NCBI GenBank assembly: GCA_046351595.1
Contig: JAXLYE010000011.1
Coordinates: 1-64,000, forward strand
Direction of reading: 5' to 3'
Origin: JAXLYE01 sp046351595
Lineage (GTDB): Bacteria > Myxococcota_A > Polyangia > Palsa-1104 > JAEUJZ01
DNA length: 64,000 nt
Positions 34,346 through 43,503 of this stretch are shown here, piece by piece (position 1 is the first letter of the stretch; every line of letters starts with the position of its first letter). The notes beneath the pieces are model-generated. The model searched no databases, was not told the DNA's origin, and saw only the letters and a list, made by a program, of their open reading frames with translations. Made by a program: the position numbers and the translations under genes.

Positions 34346-36724
34346 ATGCGCCAGCGTCCCCGTCTGCGCACGCCTGCGCGTGCGCTCGTCCTCTCGCTGC
34401 TCGCCGCCGCCCCGACGTGGGCGGACGAGCGCGATCCGTCGCCCCCGGCTGCTGCGCCGCCCGCGCCAGCTGCGACCACGCCTGCCGAGGCCGCACCGGC
34501 CGCAGGATCACCTGTCGCGCCCTCCGCGCCGCAGGCACCTTTAGCCACCGAACCCGAGCCACCGCCCTCCCCTGCCCCGACTCCCATGACGGCCCCGCCG
34601 CCGTCCGCCGCCGCGTCGCCGCCAGCGCCAACACCGCCGCCCGCACCGCCCGAGCCCAGGCGCGATCCCTTCACTACCACGGTCACGGCCGAAAAGCCGC
34701 AGAGCGCGGCCTCGGCGCAGACCGTGCGCGATCGTGATCTGCAGCTCCGTCCGATCCAGCGTGTCTCGGATCTCTTGCGCGTGGTGCCGGGCCTGCTCAC
34801 CGTGCAGCACGCGGGCGGCGGCAAGGCCAACCAGTACCTCTTGCGCGGCTTCGACGCTGATCACGGCACCGACGTCGCGTTCACGCTCGACGGGATCCCG
34901 ATCAACCTGGTCACGCACGGCCATGGCCAGGGCTTCTCGGACATGAACTTCATCGTCCCCGAGCTCATCGAGCGCGTCGAGATCACCAAGGGCCCCTACT
35001 TCGCCGAGCAGGGCGACTTCGCGACCGCGGGCGCGGTGAACCTGGTGACACGCAAGAGCTTCGCGAGCAACCAGGTCAGCCTCTCGGTCGACACGCTCGC
35101 GGGCGTGCGCGCGCTCGGCGTGGCCAGCCCGCAGCTGTCGATCCTCGAGGGCCGGCTGCACCCGCTCTTGGTCGCCGAGGTCTCGCGCACGCAGGGCCCG
35201 TTCCAGAACCCCGAGGACTACAACAAGTACAACGTCTTCGGGAAGCTGACCTATGACCTCGGTCCGCACACCACGATCTCGCTCGCGGCCTCGAGCTACG
35301 GCGGGACGTGGAACGCCTCGGGCCAGCTCCCCACGCGCGCGGTCGAGTCCGGGCTCGTCGACTTCTACGGCTCGCTCGATCCGACGGAGGGCGGCGCCTC
35401 CTCGCGCCACAACGTGTACCTGTCGTTCCAGCACAAGGACGGCGTGCGCTCCGACTTCACGGCGCTGGTCTACGGATCGATCTACTCGTTCAAGCTCTAC
35501 TCGAACTTCACCTTCTTCTCGTCCGACCCGATCCGCGGCGACGAGATCGAGCAGGGCGACGACCGACAGCTCGGCGGACTCAAGGCGCAGTACCGGCGGC
35601 GCTTCACCTGGCGCTGGCTGAGCTTCGACACGACGGTCGGCGCCAACGTCCGGCACGACTCCATCCACAATACGCTGTACCACGCGCAGGCGCGGCAGCG
35701 GCTGGAGCCGCTCGCGGATCACGACGTGCGCGAGACCAGCCTGGGCGCCTTCTTGAAAGAGGAGATCGCCTTCTCGCGCTACGTGCGCCTGGTCGCCGGG
35801 CTGCGCGCCGACTACTTCCTCTTCGACGTGACCGACCGCCGCGAGGCGCTGCCGACCGATGCGACGGTGCCGGCCGACCCGGTGAACAAGACCTCCGGCA
35901 TCCGCGGCGCCGGGCTGCTGTCGCCCAAGGCGTCGCTCATCGTGTCGCCGCACCGCGCGCTCGACCTGTTCGCCAACTTCGGCTACGGCTTCCACTCGAA
36001 CGACGGCCGCGGCGTGGTGCGCGGCGCCGATCCGGTGACGGCGCTCGTGCCGGCGCTGGGCTACGAGCTCGGCGCGCGCGCGCGTCTATTCGACCGCCTG
36101 GACGTCGCGCTGTCGCTGTGGGGCCTGGATCTCGACAGCGAGCTGGTATGGTCCGGCGACGAGGGCACCACCGAGGAGAGCGGCGCGACGCGGCGCATCG
36201 GCCTGGAGCTTGAGTCGCGGCTGCGCCTTGTCGACTGGCTGTACTTCGATCTGGACTTCACCGCGAACGACGCGCGATTCAAGGAGAACGCGGGCAACGG
36301 CAACGCGGTGGCGCTGGCGCCGCGCTTCACGATCTCGAGCGGCCTGTCGCTGCGCACTGCGTTCGGGCTGCGCGGCTCGCTGCGCTTCGTCGGCATCACG
36401 CCGCGCCCGGCGACCGAGGACGAGTTCCTGACCGCCGAGGGCACGTACCTTTTGGACGCGTTCCTCGGCTACCGCTGGCGCTTCATCGAGGTCAGCGCGA
36501 GCCTGGAGAACCTGCTGAACCGGCGCTACAAGCAGGCGCAGTTTGCCACCACCGCGCGCCTCGCCAACGAGCCGCCGCTCGGCGCGCCGCCGCCGCCGGA
36601 CGCCTGTCCGGCCAAGACCCGCGCGCAGACCGACGGCAGCGGCAACTTCGTCGGCTGCCAGGACGTCGACTTCACGCCCGGCTACCCCATCAACGCCCGC
36701 TTCACGGTGTCGCTGTTCTTCTAG
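34346..36724 (+). CDS. TonB-dependent receptor
   Basis: This 792-residue outer-membrane receptor has a signal peptide ending near AAAPTWA and a Pro/Ala-rich spacer to about residue 105. The plug domain (VSDLLRVVPGLLTVQHAGGG, QYLLRGFDADHGTDVAFTLD) and a 22-stranded-type barrel ending INARFTVSLFF follow. The plug contains a His motif HGHGQGFSDMNF common in metal or unknown-ligand receptors. AAGGAG lies ten bases before ATG 34346; the longer open frame upstream is not used. With the His-rich protein before it, a metal ion is a reasonable ligand. Confidence 0.88.
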   Translation: MRQRPRLRTPARALVLSLLAAAPTWADERDPSPPAAAPPAPAATTPAEAAPAAGSPVAPSAPQAPLATEPEPPPSPAPTPMTAPPPSAAASPPAPTPPPAPPEPRRDPFTTTVTAEKPQSAASAQTVRDRDLQLRPIQRVSDLLRVVPGLLTVQHAGGGKANQYLLRGFDADHGTDVAFTLDGIPINLVTHGHGQGFSDMNFIVPELIERVEITKGPYFAEQGDFATAGAVNLVTRKSFASNQVSLSVDTLAGVRALGVASPQLSILEGRLHPLLVAEVSRTQGPFQNPEDYNKYNVFGKLTYDLGPHTTISLAASSYGGTWNASGQLPTRAVESGLVDFYGSLDPTEGGASSRHNVYLSFQHKDGVRSDFTALVYGSIYSFKLYSNFTFFSSDPIRGDEIEQGDDRQLGGLKAQYRRRFTWRWLSFDTTVGANVRHDSIHNTLYHAQARQRLEPLADHDVRETSLGAFLKEEIAFSRYVRLVAGLRADYFLFDVTDRREALPTDATVPADPVNKTSGIRGAGLLSPKASLIVSPHRALDLFANFGYGFHSNDGRGVVRGADPVTALVPALGYELGARARLFDRLDVALSLWGLDLDSELVWSGDEGTTEESGATRRIGLELESRLRLVDWLYFDLDFTANDARFKENAGNGNAVALAPRFTISSGLSLRTAFGLRGSLRFVGITPRPATEDEFLTAEGTYLLDAFLGYRWRFIEVSASLENLLNRRYKQAQFATTARLANEPPLGAPPPPDACPAKTRAQTDGSGNFVGCQDVDFTPGYPINARFTVSLFF

Positions 36725-36812
36725 CGACTGACCGATCCGCCTTATCTCATAATCCGAAGCGCACCTGAAACCGTCCGCAGCGGAACGCCTGGACGCTCCT
36801 CGCCGCGGGCGA

Positions 36813-37790
36813 TCACCCGGTCTTGCGCAGCAGCAGACCCTTCACGACGGCCAAGAGCGCGCGCGGGCCGTGGAGGTCGAGCGCCAGGCCCGCGGCCTTC
36901 AGGAACAGCTCGTCCTTGCTCAGCGTGTAGGCACGGCGCGCCGCCTCGGTCAGCTTGCTCGGGTGCGCGTCCCGCGTCTGCGCCAGCGGCTCCAGGTGCT
37001 TGCGGTCGAACGATCCGTTGGGCCTCTTGTACACCTTCTGCTTCAGCGCTTCGAAGCGCTGCGCCGCGCCGTGGTGGGTCTGCGCGAAGCTCCTCCGTGC
37101 GATCCGGTGCGTCCCTTCATCCAGGTGCCGAGCGAGCAGCAGGTACGCCATCGGGCCGGTCACGAGGTGCAGCTTGGGCACGTTCGGGCTGTCCACGAAC
37201 GCCGCCGCACCGAAGCGCGCGTAGTCCAGCACGTCGGGGCCCGGCTCCGTCGCTGCGCCCGCTGTCTGATCGCCTTCTTTGGGCACGCTCCGGACGCCGA
37301 TCGCCCACAGCGCCAGGCCACGCGCCAGCTCACCCCGGCGTGCCGGTGTGTCCTTTTTCGCAAGCGCGCGGTCTGCGTGAGCGGTCCGGATCAGCCCGTG
37401 GAACAGGAACGCCCCGACCTCGTGCGCGAAGCGCGGGACCCACTCTGCCAGCACCTCCTGTGCGGAGTGTCCGTTCAGCTCCTCCTGGAAGTGCCGGATC
37501 CAGTCTCCGTGACAGTCCCTGCGGCCGATCGCCTCCGTCCATCTGGAAGGAAGCGGAATGCCCGTTAGCGGAGCCTGATAGGGCCGCACGCGGTGACGGG
37601 CGACCCACTGCCTCACCCTGTCGCCCAGCCCCAGCTCGACCAGCGCCTCCGCTCCCATCGTCGAGTGATCGATGAAGCCGGTGATCGGCAGGAAGGGATT
37701 GCTGTTTTCGTACTTCCTATAGACCTCATCCAGGACGTCTGATTCATCGTCCACTTTGTCTTCATCGGGGCGCTCCCGGTTGCCATCCAT
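36813..37790 (-). CDS. Questin-oxidase-like protein
   Basis: This protein of about 325 residues resembles the questin oxidase-like family (DUF4243 type), named for fungal Baeyer-Villiger-like enzymes. It shows NPFLPITGFIDHSTMGAEAL, a conserved W in RVRQWVARHR, CHGDWIRHFQEEL, FAHEVGAFLFHGLIRTAHA and KLHLVTGPMAYLLLARHL. The His residues of the helical core are present. The start ATG at 37790 follows GGAGGGAAGG; longer starts exist at 37805 and 37871. It converges with the TonB receptor 88 bp away. The substrate is unknown. Confidence 0.72.
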   Translation of the reverse strand: MDGNRERPDEDKVDDESDVLDEVYRKYENSNPFLPITGFIDHSTMGAEALVELGLGDRVRQWVARHRVRPYQAPLTGIPLPSRWTEAIGRRDCHGDWIRHFQEELNGHSAQEVLAEWVPRFAHEVGAFLFHGLIRTAHADRALAKKDTPARRGELARGLALWAIGVRSVPKEGDQTAGAATEPGPDVLDYARFGAAAFVDSPNVPKLHLVTGPMAYLLLARHLDEGTHRIARRSFAQTHHGAAQRFEALKQKVYKRPNGSFDRKHLEPLAQTRDAHPSKLTEAARRAYTLSKDELFLKAAGLALDLHGPRALLAVVKGLLLRKTG

Positions 37791-37867
37791 CTGCCTTCCC
37801 TCCATCCCCACCAAAAACGATGCCACGGCTTCCTCCTGCGAGCGACCCGATGCGGAGCGCGGACCGC

Positions 37868-38350
37868 TCACCGGGCGGCGGGCGGCTTCGGCGGCAGCGG
37901 CGTCCGCGAGTACAGACCCACCGGGTGGCCCGCCGGGTCCGCGACGACCGCGATGGCGCCGATGCCGTCGGGCAGGTTGAAGGGGAAGCCGGGCGGGATG
38001 GTCCCCCCGAGCTCCTTGGCCTTCCTGCAGCTGGCCGGAAGGTCGCTGACCTGGACATAGACGATGCCGTTCCAGGGCGAGATCTTGCCGTCGGCCACGC
38101 GGAGGGTCCCGATCGCGGTCCCGCCGGCGACGATCTCGGCCGCCTGATCCGAGCCCTTCACCGCGGTGAAGCGCCAGTCGAACAGCTTGCCGTAGAACTC
38201 CTTGGACTGCTGCAGGTTCGTCGTCGTGATGTCAAACCAGGCGACACGCCCCGGGCCGACGTCCGCCGGGAGCGGCTTGTCCGCCGCCTGCAGCTCACCG
38301 TGCCCGAGCGCCGCGGCCAGGGCCATCGCCAGAATGCTCTTTCGCATCAT
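37868..38350 (-). CDS. Secreted VOC (glyoxalase-fold) protein
   Basis: This 160-residue protein has a signal peptide (MMRKSILAMALAAALGHGEL). A VOC domain follows: RVAWFDITTTNLQQSKEFYG, LFDWRF, then GIVYVQVSDLPASCRKAKEL and VVADPAGHPVGLYSRTP. It is of the bleomycin-resistance/glyoxalase-like type. An exported VOC protein is less common; zinc ligands are not all evident. It has no close operon partner: 77 bp upstream of the questin-oxidase-like gene on the same strand. Confidence 0.78.
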   Translation of the reverse strand: MMRKSILAMALAAALGHGELQAADKPLPADVGPGRVAWFDITTTNLQQSKEFYGKLFDWRFTAVKGSDQAAEIVAGGTAIGTLRVADGKISPWNGIVYVQVSDLPASCRKAKELGGTIPPGFPFNLPDGIGAIAVVADPAGHPVGLYSRTPLPPKPPAAR

Positions 38351-38547
38351 CGTACCTCCGTCTGCGACCGTTCGACGGCGGGGAGTACCGCGGGTCGCGC
38401 GGCGGCGTCAAGGGGAGGCCACTCATACGGCCGTCCGGAAAGCAGTCTCTTCTTCGCGGAGGACAGGCTCCTGAGCACCCAGCCGATCGTCGAGGGTGCG
38501 CGGCGGCGCGGTGGCAGCGACCGCGGCGCGCATCGCGCTCTTGGCGC

Positions 38548-41500
38548 CTAGGACTTGCCCGAACCGGATCCGGCGCGCTTCAGGGCGGCGGCGATGCCGC
38601 TCTGCAGGGTGCTGCGGCTCTCGATGGAGGTGAGATCGATCCCGAGGCTGACCAGCGTCTGCGCGACCTCGGCGCGGATGCCGGTGAGGATGGCCTGCGC
38701 CCCCAGCAGGCGCAGCGCCCGCGCGGTCTTGATCAGCGAGCCGGCGATGCCGGTGTCCATGTGGCGCAGGCCGGTGATGTCCAGGATCACCACCGCGGCG
38801 CCGCGGTGCTGGGCACCGCTCAGCGCGGCCTCCAGCAGCTGGTTCGCGCGCTCGGAGTCCATGGTCCCGATCAGCGGCATGACCATGATGCGGTCGGTGA
38901 TCGGGATGATGGGAGTGGACAGCTCGGACAGGCGCTCGCGCTGCTGCTGCAGCATCTGTTCCTGCAGGAATCCCCGCTCGCGCTCGGCCTTTGCTCGCTC
39001 GGCCAGCTCGACCTGGAGCCGCTGGTTCGCGGCCTCGAGGTCGGTGTTGTTGCGCTGCAGCTCCTCGGTGCGCTGCGCGACCTGCAGCTCCAGCATCTCG
39101 TTGGTGCGCCGGACCTTCTCGGTCGCCTCCTGCACGCGGTGCAGCAGCAGCGCGTTCTCCAGCGCGGTCGCCGCCTGCGCCGACAGGATGCGCAGCAGGT
39201 CGATGCGCGCCGGCGAGAAGGTCAGCGCGGCGACGTTGTTCTCCAGGTACAGCACGCCGGTGAGCCGCCCCTGGTGGAGCAGCGGCAGGCACAGGACCGC
39301 CTTGGGCTTCTTCTCAAGTACGTACGGATCGTTGGCGAAGCGGGAGTCGGTGGTGATGGCGTGCAGCGCTACGACCTCGCGGCTGCGCACGACGTAGTGG
39401 ATCACGCTGAGCGGCAGCTCGCTCTCGACGGGGCTCGGGCGTCCGCCGACGCGCTCGATGGGGATCCCGAGGCCGATGCGCGTGCTGTCCGGAGCCAGGC
39501 TGCGCGCCGCTTCCAGCTGCAGCGTGCCGTTGCGATCGAGCAGCAGGAAGCCGCGCTGTCCGCCCGCGCTCGACATCACGACCGTCAGCACCTGCTCGAT
39601 GACCTTGTCGATCGCCAGCTCGCGCGAGATGACCTCGGAGGCACGCAGCACCGCGTTCACGTCGAAGGTATGGTCGCTGCTCGGGTGGCTGCTGGCGCTC
39701 GAGGTGGTGGCGCGCGTCGGCCGCTCCTGCCGGGCGAGGTCCTGGATCACGCGCGTCTCGGCGCGCAAGAGCTCTGGGTGCTGGTTCAGAAGGTGCGTCG
39801 CCTTGGGCAAAAGGCCCAGGCGCATGTACGCGTAGAACACCTCGGTCAAAAAGTAGCTTCCGAGCTTGCTGCGACCGACGGAGGCATAGAAGCGGCCGGC
39901 CAGCTCGTGCGCGAGCGCCTCGTGCAGCGGGAAGCCGCTGCGGTGGGCCGCGGCGATGGCCTCGTCGTACAGGAGGATGGCGTCGGCGGTGCGGCCGGCG
40001 AGGCGCGCGCGCTCGGCCGCGATCAGGCGCTCGCGGTGCAGGTAGTTCGCCTCGACGAAGCCGGACCAGGCGCGCAGCTGCTGGTGGTACTTCTCGATCC
40101 GCGCCTCGACCTCGTCGCGCGCCGCGCCCGCAGGCAGCTCTGGCAGCCGCGCGATCAGGCAGAGCGTCAGCCAGAAGGTGAACTCGCAGGTCTGCGCCAG
40201 GCCCGGGGCGGAGTCCAATACGGACTCGCAGTTTCGCGCCAGCTCGAAGGCCTCCTCGTGCTTCCCGTACAGGTAGGCGAGCTGCATCCGGAACGACAGG
40301 AAATACAGATACAGGAAGTCGATGCCGCCGCTGGCCAGCCGCTGCTGCTCCGTCGCCTCGTTGAAGTGCTCGTCGGTGAGGCGGGCCGGCTCGCGGGTCT
40401 TGCCGACCAGCGCGCGCACCCACTGCCGGGCCAGGACGACCTGCACGGTGCTCATGTGATCGCGGGTCCGCTGCAGCACGACCAGGGAGTGCTCGATCTC
40501 CTGCAGAAGGACGTTGAACTCCTCCGCGAGCTGGAGGCCGAAGTAGGCGAGGTTGCTCTCGAGCAGCGAGAGGAAGGCGAAGTCGCCGCTGGACAGGCCG
40601 TGCCGGCGGGCCTGCTTCATGCTCTGGACCACGTCGCGCAGCGGCTGGTGCAGGTGACCCGCGGCGCTGATGCCGACGGCGACGCGCAGCGCCATGCCGG
40701 TGCTGGGGGCGCGCTCGTTGAGGGCCAGCGCGACCTGCGCGTACTCGGCGCCTTCCCGCGGCCGGCCAAAGACCGTGGTGAGCAGGAAGGAGTTGGTCGC
40801 GCAGGCCGCGGCGGTCTCCTCGCACAGGCCGTGGCGCAGCGAGATGTTGACCTGCCGCAGCACCACGATCGGATAAAGCGGCGAGCGAGTACTGTACGTA
40901 GGTACCAGGAGCGCGAGCAGGAGCTGCATCGCGATCGAGGCCTCTTCGCTCTGGTTCAGCGGGATTTCGAGCAGCGCTGACAGCGGCCGACCGGCGAGGC
41001 CCGCGGCGAGCGCGTTCGTCTCCGCCGCGAGCGCCGCAGCCACGTCCGAATCGATCGGCGCGAGCGGCTCGCCGACCGCGGCGAGGCCCTTGAGCCCGAG
41101 GCGGATCGCCGCCTGGAAGTCGCCCAGCGCGCCGCGCAGCTCGCACCAGCGCAGGTACACCAGCGCATGACGGCGGCTGCCCTGCGCGCGCTCCAAGAGG
41201 TCCCGCAGCACCTCCTCGGCGTCCGCCAGGTGGCCGCACAGCTGCGCGCAGTGGGCCTGCTCCAGGTGCAGCGGGAACAGGAGCTCCTCGTGCTCGGACC
41301 ACGAAAAGCCCTGCAGCGCCCGCGACCCGGCCGCGAAGAAGGCGCCCGCGGCCTCGAACGCCGCCGTCTTCTTCGCGCGCTGACCCGCGGTCAGGTTGAG
41401 CCGCGCCAGCTCCAGGAGCGCCGCCACGTCGCCCTGCGCGCGCAGCCGCTCGACCCCGCGGTTCAGGTGGCTCACCGCCTCGAACAGCGCCACCTCGCCC

Positions 41501-43503
41501 GAGGCCGTGACGGCGTCGAGCCGCAGCCGGCCGATGCGCAGGTGCAGCTCCTGCTGCCGCTCCTCGGGCAGCTGCGCGGCGGCGGCCTGCTGCAGGCGCT
41601 CGTGCAGGAACTTGAGCGTCACCGCGAGCTCGAGGCCCGGGGCGTGCTCGGCGCCGTGCTGCGCAGAGGAGCGCAGCGTCTCGAGGAACCGGTAGTCGCT
41701 GTTCAGCGGCGCGAGCAGCCCGGCGCGTACCGCCGACGAGACGGCCGTGAGGCACACCGCCGCGGGCTGGCCGCTGATCGAGAGCAGCATGCTAAGCTCG
41801 AACTGGTTGCCGATGCACGCCGCGGTCTGCAGCACCTCGCGCGTCGCCTCGGGCAGCTCGCGCAACAGGTCGATCATCAGCTCCGAGACGTTGTCGGTGG
41901 CGGCGAGCTCGCCGGCCCGCGCCAGATCCCAGCGCCAGCGGCCGTCCTCGGGGCTGTAGACCAGCCCCTGCTGGCGCGACAGCGCCTTGATGAACTGATG
42001 GACGAAGAAGGGGTTGCCGTGCGTCTTGACCAGGACCGTCGCCGCCAGCGGCTCGACCTCGGCGACCGGCAGCGACAGCGCCTCGGACAGGAGCTGGCAG
42101 ACGTCGTCCTTGCCCAGGTGCCCGAGCTCGATCAAAAGGGGCGCGCCGCGCTCGTTGTGCAGCGCGTCGAGCACCAGCGAAAGCGGGTGCGACTCCCCGA
42201 CCTCACTCGGGCGGTAGCTGCCGACCACCAGCAGGTAGTGCCCATAGGGATCGGTGAGCAGCTGCTTCAGCAGGTTCAGCGAAGCGCTGTCCGCGTACTG
42301 CAGATCGTCGGCCACAAGGACGAGCGCGTGCTCGCTGCTGGCGAACACCCGCAGGAAGCGCTGGAACAGGAGCTCGAAGCGGTTCTGCGCCTCGCGCGGC
42401 GGCAGCTCCGCGGCCCGCGGCTGCGGATCGATGATGAGCTCCAGCTCGGGCAGCAGCGCGGTGAGGACCTGCCCGTTCCCCTCCAGCGCCGTCAGGAACC
42501 GCTGCTTCCACTTCTGCAAGAGCGCCGCGGGCTCGGCCAGGATCTGCCGCAAAAGTCCGCGCAGCGCGCGCACGACCGGCTCGTAGGGAATGCCGCGCAG
42601 CGGCTCCTCGAAGCGCAGACGCAGCAGGTAGTCGCCGTGCTGCGCCGCGGGCTGATACAGCTCGGTCGCCAGCGCGCTCTTGCCGATGCCGGAGGGACCG
42701 GAAAGTAGCGCCAGCTCCAGCGCGCCGCCGCGCGCCCGCTCCAGCGCGGCCAGAAGCTGCGCGCGCTCGTTCTGCCGCCCGAACAGCCGCTGCGGCAGGC
42801 GCAGCTCGCCGCCGTGATCGTGCTGCGCCAGCGGGAAGTCCGCGATCTCCTGGTTCGCCTGCCACTCCCGCTGACACCTCTCGAGATCGAAGCGCAGGCC
42901 AGCCGCGGTCTGGTACCTGTCCTCGGCCATCTTCATCAGGAGCTTGAGCACGATGGCAGATAGGATCCCGGGGATCTCGGGCCGCAGCACCGCCGGCGGC
43001 TGCGGCGCGCGCGCGATGTGGCTGTGCAGGAGCTCCAGCGGCTCTGCGCTCTGAAACGGCAGCGCTCCGGTGAGCAGCTCGTACAGGGTGACGCCCAGCG
43101 AGTACAGATCGCTGCGGGCATCGACCGCGCGGCTGATCCGCCCGGTCTGCTCGGGCGAGATGTACGCGAGCGTGCCCTCGAGCGTCTCCGCCTCCGCCCC
43201 GCCCTGACCTTCGGGCGCGACATGGGTCGCGATGCCGAGATCGACGAGGTGCACCGCCCCGGTCTTCGGGTCGAGCAGCACGTTCTGCGGCTGAACGTCC
43301 CTACCGTCTCTTCCCGTCGCTGAGCTGGAGCTGATTAGCCCGCGCGGATCGATTGAGATCAATTCGTGGGCTACCGGGCAAGGCGCTTCTCCGCCCGGCT
43401 CCGAGCTGGGGATTGTGTCCCAGGCTCGTCTCGTCTTGTCACCGCGCGTCTTGTCATCTGCTTGCGGCGCTGCTCTCTGTGGCCTGGGTCGGGGGCCGCG
43501 CAC
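38548..43503 (-). CDS. Kinase/AAA/GAF/STAS sensor protein, downstream part of an interrupted gene
   Basis: Family similarity starts at about 43292 with QPQNVLLDPKTGAVHLVDLG, the middle of a Ser/Thr kinase catalytic loop, and continues through the C-lobe (LEGTLAYISPEQTGR). An AAA domain (GPSGIGKSAL), a long helical TPR-like region, GAF (about 39100-39650), a coiled coil and a C-terminal STAS domain (VVILDITGLRHMDTGIAGSL) follow. The frame is open up to 43503, but those residues are not kinase. The missing N-lobe is at 52306-52702 on the same strand. Relatives usually end in a histidine kinase; here the end is STAS. Alone it lacks the ATP-binding N-lobe. Confidence 0.8.
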   Translation of the reverse strand: MRGPRPRPQRAAPQADDKTRGDKTRRAWDTIPSSEPGGEAPCPVAHELISIDPRGLISSSSATGRDGRDVQPQNVLLDPKTGAVHLVDLGIATHVAPEGQGGAEAETLEGTLAYISPEQTGRISRAVDARSDLYSLGVTLYELLTGALPFQSAEPLELLHSHIARAPQPPAVLRPEIPGILSAIVLKLLMKMAEDRYQTAAGLRFDLERCQREWQANQEIADFPLAQHDHGGELRLPQRLFGRQNERAQLLAALERARGGALELALLSGPSGIGKSALATELYQPAAQHGDYLLRLRFEEPLRGIPYEPVVRALRGLLRQILAEPAALLQKWKQRFLTALEGNGQVLTALLPELELIIDPQPRAAELPPREAQNRFELLFQRFLRVFASSEHALVLVADDLQYADSASLNLLKQLLTDPYGHYLLVVGSYRPSEVGESHPLSLVLDALHNERGAPLLIELGHLGKDDVCQLLSEALSLPVAEVEPLAATVLVKTHGNPFFVHQFIKALSRQQGLVYSPEDGRWRWDLARAGELAATDNVSELMIDLLRELPEATREVLQTAACIGNQFELSMLLSISGQPAAVCLTAVSSAVRAGLLAPLNSDYRFLETLRSSAQHGAEHAPGLELAVTLKFLHERLQQAAAAQLPEERQQELHLRIGRLRLDAVTASGEVALFEAVSHLNRGVERLRAQGDVAALLELARLNLTAGQRAKKTAAFEAAGAFFAAGSRALQGFSWSEHEELLFPLHLEQAHCAQLCGHLADAEEVLRDLLERAQGSRRHALVYLRWCELRGALGDFQAAIRLGLKGLAAVGEPLAPIDSDVAAALAAETNALAAGLAGRPLSALLEIPLNQSEEASIAMQLLLALLVPTYSTRSPLYPIVVLRQVNISLRHGLCEETAAACATNSFLLTTVFGRPREGAEYAQVALALNERAPSTGMALRVAVGISAAGHLHQPLRDVVQSMKQARRHGLSSGDFAFLSLLESNLAYFGLQLAEEFNVLLQEIEHSLVVLQRTRDHMSTVQVVLARQWVRALVGKTREPARLTDEHFNEATEQQRLASGGIDFLYLYFLSFRMQLAYLYGKHEEAFELARNCESVLDSAPGLAQTCEFTFWLTLCLIARLPELPAGAARDEVEARIEKYHQQLRAWSGFVEANYLHRERLIAAERARLAGRTADAILLYDEAIAAAHRSGFPLHEALAHELAGRFYASVGRSKLGSYFLTEVFYAYMRLGLLPKATHLLNQHPELLRAETRVIQDLARQERPTRATTSSASSHPSSDHTFDVNAVLRASEVISRELAIDKVIEQVLTVVMSSAGGQRGFLLLDRNGTLQLEAARSLAPDSTRIGLGIPIERVGGRPSPVESELPLSVIHYVVRSREVVALHAITTDSRFANDPYVLEKKPKAVLCLPLLHQGRLTGVLYLENNVAALTFSPARIDLLRILSAQAATALENALLLHRVQEATEKVRRTNEMLELQVAQRTEELQRNNTDLEAANQRLQVELAERAKAERERGFLQEQMLQQQRERLSELSTPIIPITDRIMVMPLIGTMDSERANQLLEAALSGAQHRGAAVVILDITGLRHMDTGIAGSLIKTARALRLLGAQAILTGIRAEVAQTLVSLGIDLTSIESRSTLQSGIAAALKRAGSGSGKS
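43284..43292. repeat. 9-bp direct repeat, left end of the 9-kb insert
   Basis: TCTGCGGCT occurs here and at 52306-52314, exactly where the two kinase pieces end. Joining across one copy restores D-I-K-P-Q-N-V-L-L in frame. Nine base pairs fits a target-site duplication of several transposon families. A third copy (52242-52250) overlaps the 3' end of the metalloprotease gene. Confidence 0.6.

Noticed and set aside
36764..36790. CTGAAAC half-site between the TonB receptor and the questin-oxidase-like gene
   Set aside because: A single incomplete half-site without the phased partners; not counted as a fourth operator.
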